The notes under the pieces were generated by a model. That model was given only the letters and a program-made list of their open reading frames with translations, searched no databases and was not told the DNA's origin. Positions 6,230 through 11,684 of a DNA stretch of 34,725 bases are shown here, piece after piece (position 1 is the first letter of the stretch; each line of letters begins with the position of its first letter). The stretch comes from a virus. The translations under genes and the position numbers were made by a program. The DNA lies in IMG/VR virus record IMGVR_UViG_3300037193_000532, positions 1 through 34,725 of that record; one strand, given 5' to 3'.

Positions 6230-6244
6230 TGAGAACCATTCTCA
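6230..6244. promoter_or_regulatory. Second Fur-box-like operator
   Basis: TGAGAACCATTCTCA differs at one base from the central 15-mer of the preceding palindrome and is centred 28 bp from it, suggesting cooperative sites. Confidence 0.55.
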
Positions 6245-6262
6245 TTACTACTTCGCCGCCGG

Positions 6263-6298
6263 ATAGTTTGATGTCAAATAGTTTGATGTCAAACTATT
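6263..6298. repeat. Tandem 15-bp repeats with TTTGATGTCAAA cores
   Basis: ATAGTTTGATGTCAAA occurs at 6263-6278 and 6278-6293 with a 15-bp period. The second copy extends into a perfect palindrome (10-bp arms AATAGTTTGA / TCAAACTATT, 6277-6298). Each copy carries TTGACA on the minus strand. It looks like a pair of iterons or operators. Confidence 0.65.
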
Positions 6299-6388
6299 CA
6301 GCCCCGAAGGAATTTATTGATCCCCCTTGACAGCCCAGGCGACGGACGGTAGTCCCTAATTAATTCTACAGACAGACAAAAACCTTAC

Positions 6389-6569
6389 ACTAGACTAATC
6401 CCCAATACGAATTGCAAACCCTAACAATTGTACCAAAGGCCACTTTCTGATGATCGGAGCAATCTTTACAATCTTTCCATCTTTCACAACGAACCCAGCT
6501 GTGAACGTATCGAAACTTATACGGTACAGACCATCCTCCACTAGACTACTCCTTATGTGAACTAGACTA
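6389..6569 (-). repeat. Three copies of TAGTCTAGT
   Basis: The 9-mer ACTAGACTA (minus strand TAGTCTAGT) occurs at 6389-6397, 6540-6548 and 6561-6569. Two copies bracket the ribosome-binding site of the 6395-6541 gene and one overlaps its stop. Each is itself a direct repeat of TAGT around a C. Confidence 0.6.
6395..6541 (-). CDS. Small conserved-type phage protein, 48 aa
   Basis: GTG at 6541 preceded by a perfect AAGGAG seven nucleotides upstream. The product reads MEDGLYRISFDTFTAGFVVK, then DGKIVKIAPIIRKWPLVQLL. The pattern 'TAGFVV-DG-...-APII' is one I recognise from many small hypothetical proteins in actinobacteria and their phages; its function is not known. Coding is supported by the ribosome-binding site, the absence of frame breaks and this family-like pattern. 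It overlaps the TAGTCTAGT repeats at both ends. Confidence 0.75.
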   Translation of the reverse strand: MEDGLYRISFDTFTAGFVVKDGKIVKIAPIIRKWPLVQLLGFAIRIGD

Positions 6570-6611
6570 AAGTAAACCGCACGCTGGGCAGCATTTAACC
6601 TACAAGGGCTT

Positions 6612-6621
6612 CCCTGTAGGA
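6612..6621 (+). repeat. Dispersed repeat copy 4 (core with C at position 1), intergenic
   Basis: CCCTGTAGGA. An inverted half-site (CCTACAAGGG, 6599-6608) immediately precedes it, so the two could form a short stem-loop. Confidence 0.7.
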
Positions 6622-6623
6622 AA

Positions 6624-6719
6624 TTATTTTCTGTTCCGAAATTCGTTAATATATGTCAGTAGTACGACAATGATCGCTATGCCTGGAACAACCAGCAGCA
6701 TATACCATTGCCAACCCAT
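6624..6719 (-). CDS. Single-span membrane mini-protein, 31 aa
   Basis: The reading frame MGWQWYMLLVVPGIAIIVVL... ends LTYINEFRNRK. It is a near-ideal single transmembrane helix (about residues 5-23) with a charged cytoplasmic-type tail. It begins directly after the tRNA gene, with no proper ribosome-binding site, so it may be translated weakly or from a processed transcript. The clean amphipathic boundary (hydrophobic, then NEFRNRK) is the reason for calling it. Possible roles (holin-like, exclusion) cannot be told apart. Confidence 0.4.
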   Translation of the reverse strand: MGWQWYMLLVVPGIAIIVVLLTYINEFRNRK

Positions 6720-6721
6720 AG

Positions 6722-6794
6722 CTCGGGAGAGAGGATTCGAACCCCTAGCATCCAGGACCAAAGCCTAGCGTTCTGCCAATTGAACTACTCCCGA
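6722..6794 (-). tRNA. tRNA-Gln (anticodon TTG)
   Basis: A 73-nt cloverleaf folds without forcing: acceptor TCGGGAG/CTCCCGA, D stem GTTC/GAAC, anticodon stem CTAGG/CCTGG with loop CTTTGGT, T stem AGGGG/CCTCT with loop TTCGAAT. Position 34-36 reads TTG. The weak U1-A72 first pair and G73 discriminator are classical glutamine identity elements. CCA is not encoded. The gene lies just downstream of the Acb2-like gene and is transcribed leftward with it. It would read CAA codons, which are frequent in the Gln-rich virion genes of this phage. Confidence 0.9.
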
Positions 6795-6804
6795 AGACCG
6801 CTAG

Positions 6805-7125
6805 TTACTCTGCGTGAGTACCTTCGACTTGTCTGCGTTCACGATCAGCGGTTCGATGCTGAAGCCAATGAATAGCTTCTTGAATATGAGTGATCGCAAG
6901 GGAGTTTTCTCTACAACGGAACTTTGTTTCGTTGTAGTGTTCAATTCTCTGCACAACAGCTTGGAGGACAGTTTCGACAAAGGCCCCGTCGGGTTCTTGA
7001 CGATCTTCACCTCTACCTAAAGGTCCATCCTGCCAAGTAATTGATAACCCAACGCCGCTGACGTAGCCACCAGCAGGATTACCGTTATCGTCGAGTCTGT
7101 TTTCAGCCTCAAACTTATCTAACAT
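6805..7125 (-). CDS. acb2: Acb2/Tad1-type cyclic-nucleotide sponge (anti-CBASS/anti-Thoeris), 106 aa
   Basis: ATG at 7125 with AGGAGAT upstream. Residues 69-103 (FRCRENSLAITHIQEAIHWL, then QHRTADRERRQVEGTH) match the Acb2/Tad1 hairpin domain as I know it from phages: a conserved R-E-x-S/A-L-A-I-T-x-L/I-x-x-A start, an amphipathic W-L helix and a VEGTH end. The N-terminal half (VGLSITWQDGPLGRG, then PDGAFVETVLQAV) is a pattern seen fused to this hairpin in actinophage proteins. Known family members bind and sequester signalling cyclic nucleotides of CBASS and, in related proteins, the cADPR-type signal of Thoeris, blocking abortive infection. The exact ligand here is unknown. Confidence 0.72.
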   Translation of the reverse strand: MLDKFEAENRLDDNGNPAGGYVSGVGLSITWQDGPLGRGEDRQEPDGAFVETVLQAVVQRIEHYNETKFRCRENSLAITHIQEAIHWLQHRTADRERRQVEGTHAE

Positions 7126-7218
7126 GGTATCTCCTGTTTGTTTGTGAGATAAACGGTTGCCTCAGCCCACTAGCAACCACGGTCGGCCCTCCAGTTATTC
7201 AACCGACTCCCAGTTTTA

Positions 7219-7749
7219 TTACTTCTTAGCTAACGCCTTTTCGAGACGATCACGGTCAGTACGATCATCAGGATCAAGACCCTGCTTCTCGTCTGCACGC
7301 TTACGAACGTCCTCATCAATGGCGCCGAGCATTTCAACCACTTCGCCAACGAAGGAGGGACTCGCACCAGCAGGCCGCTCTAACGGAGCCGGGTACAAAA
7401 TGTTGCCGTCACGAACGTAACGGTCCTTCTCGTACGCCTCACGAATAAGGCCGGCATCGAAGGTTCGATGGTCTCTTTCAACAGCCTGATCAACAGGCTC
7501 AGCATCCATGAATTCCTGACGCCGTTCCTCGAACTGTTCGTTCTCGATTAAAGCACGAGCTTCTGCAGCCTTGGCTGAATTGTCAAGACCGTCGAATCGC
7601 TTGTGATCGAGAAGACTGTTCCCATCGGCAACAGAACCATCAGAGTTCTCGTCGTCGTTTCCCTCTTCGGTCTCTTCGACTTCTTCGGGATCGGGCTGTT
7701 GCGGAGCAGTAGGGGTGTCACTGCCAGTGACAGGGTTAAACGGTTCCAC
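7219..7749 (-). CDS. Acidic, disordered hypothetical protein, 176 aa
   Basis: The GTG at 7749 has AAAGGA six nucleotides upstream and is preferred to the TTG at 7767. Residues 1-50 are proline- and acid-rich (QQPDPEEVEETEEGNDDENS) and probably disordered. The rest is charged helix (DNSAKAAEARALIENEQFEE) and ends DRLEKALAKK. It overlaps the upstream zinc-finger gene by 14 nt. The composition is typical of scaffold-like or DNA-mimic acidic early proteins, but I see nothing decisive. Confidence 0.65.
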   Translation of the reverse strand: MEPFNPVTGSDTPTAPQQPDPEEVEETEEGNDDENSDGSVADGNSLLDHKRFDGLDNSAKAAEARALIENEQFEERRQEFMDAEPVDQAVERDHRTFDAGLIREAYEKDRYVRDGNILYPAPLERPAGASPSFVGEVVEMLGAIDEDVRKRADEKQGLDPDDRTDRDRLEKALAKK

Positions 7750-7966
7750 TCTTGTTCCTTTCGACAAGTTGCAACTTGTTTCTATTGAGCAGTTTTCTCG
7801 TACGCGAAATTTCTGCTCTCTTGTGACGTAACTCTAACATCCGTGGTGTCACCTGTCTAAGCTGTTTATAAGGCAGACAAGATTGACATACCATAAAATC
7901 CAAGTGCTTAAACAGATCAGTTACGTTGCGGCATCCATCACAAAACCCATACCCATCAGAATGCAC
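7736..7966 (-). CDS. Zinc-finger-like protein, 76 aa
   Basis: GTG at 7966 overlaps the upstream stop. The N-terminus has two CxxC knuckles: FCDGCRNVTD, then MVCQSCLPYK (C9, C12, C27, C30), a zinc-ribbon arrangement. The C-terminal half is highly basic (LRHKRAEISRTRKLLNRNKL), suitable for nucleic-acid binding. Unknown family; probably a small regulator or nucleic-acid-binding early protein. Confidence 0.6.
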   Translation of the reverse strand: MHSDGYGFCDGCRNVTDLFKHLDFMVCQSCLPYKQLRQVTPRMLELRHKRAEISRTRKLLNRNKLQLVERNKSGTV

Positions 7967-8231
7967 TATCGCTTAGGACCTTTTCGACGTCTCGACGGGC
8001 CTTTTGCATAACCCGTTCTTCGGGTGGAATTGCAAAGTGATCGTAAAGAAACTGATAGTGTTCTCGTTCAGAAGCATCTCCCTTGTAGCTGTTAAACTTG
8101 ACTAGGAAGTCGAACAGTGCCAGTCTGGCTAGAACATCAGTATCAACCATTCGTTTTCCGCTCAGACGTTGAAGCGAACGAATCATCGATTCAGGAATTT
8201 CTAGTTCAACTGTCACAGTAGGTTCGGGCAT
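7956..8231 (-). CDS. Hypothetical protein, 91 aa, possible ribbon-helix-helix start
   Basis: ATG at 8231. The N-terminus TVTVELEIPESMIRSLQRLS has the beta-strand-then-helix order of ribbon-helix-helix proteins, in which a short strand is followed by two helices (KRMVDTDVLARLALFDFLV). The rest is charged. It is the first gene of the leftward operon, and its start codon overlaps, on the opposite strand, the start codon of the first rightward gene (CATG). A regulator sitting at the divergence point is plausible. No clear ribosome-binding site is present, so the start is uncertain. Confidence 0.6.
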   Translation of the reverse strand: MPEPTVTVELEIPESMIRSLQRLSGKRMVDTDVLARLALFDFLVKFNSYKGDASEREHYQFLYDHFAIPPEERVMQKARRDVEKVLSDSAF

Positions 8232-8754
8232 GACAACACCAGTCGATTGGGTTCAAGAACGATTAGACAGGTCTCCAATTCGAGCCCTTCGCACAAAACA
8301 TTACCCTGACAGAGCCCTCTTGTGCAAGAAGCTCGGTATCAGTGATAGTGTCATTTATATGGCTGAACTAGCCTGCTACCCTGATCTTCCTGTTCGTCTA
8401 TACCGAACATTCTTCCAGGATGAATCGACAAGAAAGCTTTTTCGTAGGGTCTACCACAGTTTTCAGATCGATGAACGAAAACTGTTTGGCTTCATGTTCA
8501 GCCTAGAAGAAGTAACTAGACTACAGATTCACCAGGCGGGAGAGTCTCCGGTGTCGGCGCTGGCCTCTCACCTGGGTGTTTCCCGTGCTGACCTGGGTAA
8601 AGGGCTATGCTTGCAGCCCAGCCTCTTATATAGGCACGATCGAGGGCTCTCGAAGGAGCTTGGCAGCGAATTTCGTATTGCGCTGCTTCAAGCAGGACTT
8701 CCGTTAGACATCGTCGATTACTTGGATCAGAGGCAGCAACGTTATGCCGCATAA
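8230..8754 (+). CDS. Putative DNA-binding protein with two HTH-like segments, 174 aa
   Basis: First gene of the late rightward operon. Residues about 24-60 (YPDRALLCKKLGISDSVIYM) and about 105-135 (SPVSALASHLGVSRADLGKG) each have the A-x-x-L-G-[IV]-S turn of Cro/CI-type helix-turn-helix units. Tandem HTHs upstream of terminase suggest a late regulator or a terminase/cos recognition accessory. No strong ribosome-binding site precedes the ATG at 8230, which overlaps the leftward start. Its 3' end overlaps terS by 11 nt. Assignment rests on pattern and context. Confidence 0.6.
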   Translation: MTTPVDWVQERLDRSPIRALRTKHYPDRALLCKKLGISDSVIYMAELACYPDLPVRLYRTFFQDESTRKLFRRVYHSFQIDERKLFGFMFSLEEVTRLQIHQAGESPVSALASHLGVSRADLGKGLCLQPSLLYRHDRGLSKELGSEFRIALLQAGLPLDIVDYLDQRQQRYAA

Positions 8755-9445
8755 AGAAAAAGACGGCTCGTGGGTTCTTGATGAAGAGGATTTAGTTCTT
8801 GTTGCTTACATTGAGGAACAGTTCTGGCTTCACAATATCACCCCTCCTGTAGGAAATATTGCTGAGGCTTTAGAATATGATGGTAAGCGTGTTATCGAAC
8901 TGCTTCATGATGAACAGATCAATAACTACCTTCGTTCTCGTGCTGTTCCCAATCCCCTTGTCGAGCCTGTAGAGACAAAAGGTCTTACTGCTCAGCAAAT
9001 TCTTGTCGCTAACATGGTTCTCAACTCGATGGACAAGAAATCCATGCGAGAGAAGTTAAAAACAGTCGGCGTTAGTTCTCAGACATATTACGCCTGGATG
9101 AACAACCCGAACTTTGCTAATTACATTCAGGCTCGTTCTGAGAGAATGTTCACTCAAAGTGAGTGGCAGATTCGACAGGCCCTCGTTGAAACTGCTGCTG
9201 ATGGGGATGTTTCTGCGATCAAACTCTATATGGAGATGATTGGCAAATACGTTCCTCGAATGGAACACTCTGTCAATCTTGAAGGTCTTCTCTCTCAGGT
9301 AGTTGAAATCGTCAGCTACTTCCTTGAGAAAGAACAGATGCTTGAGTTCGCCAACATGGTCGAGATTCTTCTGCAAACTGGTACGATACCTAAGCGGGAA
9401 GCGATTACCGTTGGATCGAGGGAATTAAGTGGCGCAGAAAATTAG
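8744..9445 (+). CDS. terS: Terminase small subunit
   Basis: A 233-residue protein directly upstream of the large terminase, overlapping it by 17 nt. The central region (MDKKSMREKLKTVGVSSQTY then YAWMNNPNFANYIQARSERM) resembles the phBC6A51-type homeodomain HTH of small terminases, where a Tyr-x-Trp motif follows the recognition helix. The C-terminus is helical. Small terminases bind packaging-site DNA and recruit the large subunit. Codons 35-37 (CCT GTA GGA) are a copy of the dispersed repeat. The start ATG lies 11 nt before the previous stop. Confidence 0.8.
   Translation: MPHKEKDGSWVLDEEDLVLVAYIEEQFWLHNITPPVGNIAEALEYDGKRVIELLHDEQINNYLRSRAVPNPLVEPVETKGLTAQQILVANMVLNSMDKKSMREKLKTVGVSSQTYYAWMNNPNFANYIQARSERMFTQSEWQIRQALVETAADGDVSAIKLYMEMIGKYVPRMEHSVNLEGLLSQVVEIVSYFLEKEQMLEFANMVEILLQTGTIPKREAITVGSRELSGAEN
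8845..8854 (+). repeat. Dispersed repeat copy 5 (exact, in terS)
   Basis: Exact TCCTGTAGGA; in frame it reads Pro-Val-Gly. Confidence 0.75.
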
Positions 9446-10979
9446 GAGCTTAAATGATGCACTTCTCACGATTAAAGAGAAGGCTATCCACGTTTCTCAG
9501 AATCCGGGGATTCGTAACTATACGCCTTACATTGATCCAATCTCCGGATTGTCCCCCCAACGTGATTTTCATAGTTCCACCGCAAGAGGACGACTTTTCA
9601 TCGGAGGCAACCGTTCCGGTAAAACTGTTGGTGGAGCCGCCGAAACAGTAATGTGGATGACGGGAGAGCATAAGTTTCGTAGAACTCCGCCTCCCCCTGT
9701 CAGAATGAGAGCAGTTGGAGTTGACTTCAAGAACGGCATCGAAAAGATTATGTTGCCGGAAATTCGTAGATGGATCCCGCCTTCTTTCCTTAAGAACGGG
9801 TCATGGGAGGATTCTTATTCTAAAGAATTCAAAACCCTCACTCTTAATAATGGATCATTCGTCGAATTTATGTCCGGGGATCAAGAAGTTGATGCCCATG
9901 CTGGAACTAGTCGCCATGGAATCTGGTTTGATGAGGAACCGCCCGAAGCTATTTATGACGAAAACATGCAGCGTTTGGTGGATACCGGCGGTGACTGGTG
10001 GATGACAATGACTCCGGTCGAAGGTATGACTTGGGTCTTTGACGAAATCTACGAACCTTGGCTTGAAGGTTCAATTGGTTCTCTGTTCGTTGTCGAAGTT
10101 GATACGACGATGAACCCATACATCGATCAGGAATCTCGTGCGGAGCTTCTTACTGGTCTGACAGAAGAAGAACTCCAAGCAAGAACTGCTGGTAAGTTCA
10201 TCTCTCTTGGTGGCGTCGTTTATCCGATGTTTGCCAAGAATCGAGAGAAAATCGTAATCGATCCATTAGAGACTGCGCTTCCAAAAAGTTGGATGCATTT
10301 TAATGGAATGGATCACGGATACAACAATCCGACTTGTTGGCTTTGGGCTGCTGTTGATCCTGACGGTAGGATCATTGTCTTCGACGAACACTACGCATCA
10401 GGAATGATCGTACGTGAACATGCAAAGGTAGTTCATGCCAGAAATGCCTTCTGGGGAAGGATCCCTCGTTACAATGTTGGCGACCCTTCGATCCGAAACA
10501 AAGACCCTCTCACTGGAACTTCAGTTCACATTGAATATGCTGAATGCGGCATTCCCATCATTCTCGGAAACAATGATCAAAAGGCTGGGATTCAGAGAGT
10601 TGCTCGATACCTTACAGGAATCAAAGAAGTCCCTCGACTTTACATCACGAGAAACTGCGAAAATCTTACTAGAGAACTAGGAAGACTTCGCTGGGCAACT
10701 TGGGCCAGTAAGAAGGACGAGAAAAAGAAAAATAGGAAAGAAGAACAGCATAAGAAGGATGATCATGCAGCGGATACTCTTCGTTACATGGTTGCATCTC
10801 GGCCAGAGTTGCATGATAACGGAACTGAAATTCCTTCGCAACCGGAATATTTTAACCAGGGCGCTTCACGAGCAATTAATCCAGAAGAGGGTTTGAAGGA
10901 CTGGAACTTCGAGCCCAAGCGTCCTCAAGGAAAAGACTACAATGATTTAATCGACGATATGATGGGAGCAGAGTGGTGA
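9429..10979 (+). CDS. terL: Terminase large subunit (ATPase and nuclease)
   Basis: A 516-residue motor protein starting at GTG 9429. The ATPase has Walker A GGNRSGKT at 59-66 and Walker B/catalytic IWFDEE at 165-170. The C-terminal RNase H-like nuclease shows MDHGYNNPTCWLWAAVD for its first acidic strand and DDHAADTLRY near 448-457 for the last. TerL cuts concatemers and pumps DNA through the portal. Length and motif order are normal for the family; no frameshift is seen. Confidence 0.96.
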   Translation: MAQKIRSLNDALLTIKEKAIHVSQNPGIRNYTPYIDPISGLSPQRDFHSSTARGRLFIGGNRSGKTVGGAAETVMWMTGEHKFRRTPPPPVRMRAVGVDFKNGIEKIMLPEIRRWIPPSFLKNGSWEDSYSKEFKTLTLNNGSFVEFMSGDQEVDAHAGTSRHGIWFDEEPPEAIYDENMQRLVDTGGDWWMTMTPVEGMTWVFDEIYEPWLEGSIGSLFVVEVDTTMNPYIDQESRAELLTGLTEEELQARTAGKFISLGGVVYPMFAKNREKIVIDPLETALPKSWMHFNGMDHGYNNPTCWLWAAVDPDGRIIVFDEHYASGMIVREHAKVVHARNAFWGRIPRYNVGDPSIRNKDPLTGTSVHIEYAECGIPIILGNNDQKAGIQRVARYLTGIKEVPRLYITRNCENLTRELGRLRWATWASKKDEKKKNRKEEQHKKDDHAADTLRYMVASRPELHDNGTEIPSQPEYFNQGASRAINPEEGLKDWNFEPKRPQGKDYNDLIDDMMGAEW

Positions 10980-11545
10980 CTGACTTAGACGAAAAGGTGA
11001 TGCTCAACAAGGAAAAGGCAGAACGTCTTTTAGCACCGCAGAGGTTTCCTGGTCGTGTGCACAAAGTCGATAGACCCAACAAAAGACCTGGACAGTGTGC
11101 GATCACTGGTCGGCATTCTGATCGGTTTTTCATTGACCTGGGCATTGACACCAATGACTTTATGGGTGAAATCTTTATCTGTGCTGACATCGCAGAGCAG
11201 ATTGCCAGAATGTGTGGATTCATCCCTCCTGATGCCTACAGAGAAGCCTACGAGTCCAACTTAGAGTTGGCACAGATTGCTACGCAGTTACACGAAGAAA
11301 ACAAAACTCTGAGAGAGGTTATCAATGGATTCGACGGCCTTCGTCATTTGTCTGACGCTGATTCTGTTGGCGAGCATCTTAGTAGTGTTGTTAGTTCGCT
11401 CCCTAGCGAACCAGCAAGTGAAGATGTTGACGACGCTGCTGGAACAGGAGAGACTGAGGACACTGGATCTGACAAACCGGGTGATGAGCAAAGAGTGGGG
11501 AACTTACCTGACATTAGCTTCTCAAGCTCCCCCCCAGGTTTTTGA
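10973..11545 (+). CDS. Hypothetical phage protein following TerL, 190 aa
   Basis: GTG at 10973 (a second GTG follows at 10976) overlaps the TerL stop. The central domain GQCAITGRHSDRFFIDLGID, then MGEIFICADIAEQIARMCG, resembles conserved actinophage proteins found next to terminase or portal that carry paired cysteines. A coiled coil follows, then about 60 disordered residues rich in Ser, Asp and Glu. This disordered tail is read in a different frame from the gene at 11325, so about 220 nt are doubly coding. Function unknown. Confidence 0.7.
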   Translation: MVTDLDEKVMLNKEKAERLLAPQRFPGRVHKVDRPNKRPGQCAITGRHSDRFFIDLGIDTNDFMGEIFICADIAEQIARMCGFIPPDAYREAYESNLELAQIATQLHEENKTLREVINGFDGLRHLSDADSVGEHLSSVVSSLPSEPASEDVDDAAGTGETEDTGSDKPGDEQRVGNLPDISFSSSPPGF

Positions 11546-11684
11546 ATCCGCACAAGTTGATGTTCCTGAATATATGGGAATGTCTGACGAAGAAGAACTT
11601 CGCCGCCAGGGTTTAGAAGATGAACCAGAAGTTCTGTTTGACCAAGAGGCCGAGTTCCGATCTTTAGGATTGATTGATCAATGA
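11325..11684 (+). CDS. Single-span membrane protein with acidic tail, 119 aa
   Basis: ATG at 11325 with GAGAGAGG six to seven nucleotides upstream, so initiation inside the preceding gene is credible. Residues 5-27 are a strong transmembrane helix (FVICLTLILLASILVVLLVR), followed by a short coiled coil (LLEQERLRTLDLTNRVM) and an acidic tail. The stop is overlapped by the portal ATG (ATGA). The membrane anchor just before the portal is unusual. The gene overlaps its upstream neighbour for 221 nt in another frame. Confidence 0.65.
   Translation: MDSTAFVICLTLILLASILVVLLVRSLANQQVKMLTTLLEQERLRTLDLTNRVMSKEWGTYLTLASQAPPQVFESAQVDVPEYMGMSDEEELRRQGLEDEPEVLFDQEAEFRSLGLIDQ

Noticed and set aside
6327-6355. 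Plus-strand TTGACA followed after 17 nt by TAGTCC as a promoter
   Set aside because: The -10 is poor and no rightward gene lies downstream before 8230; it might still serve an origin transcript.
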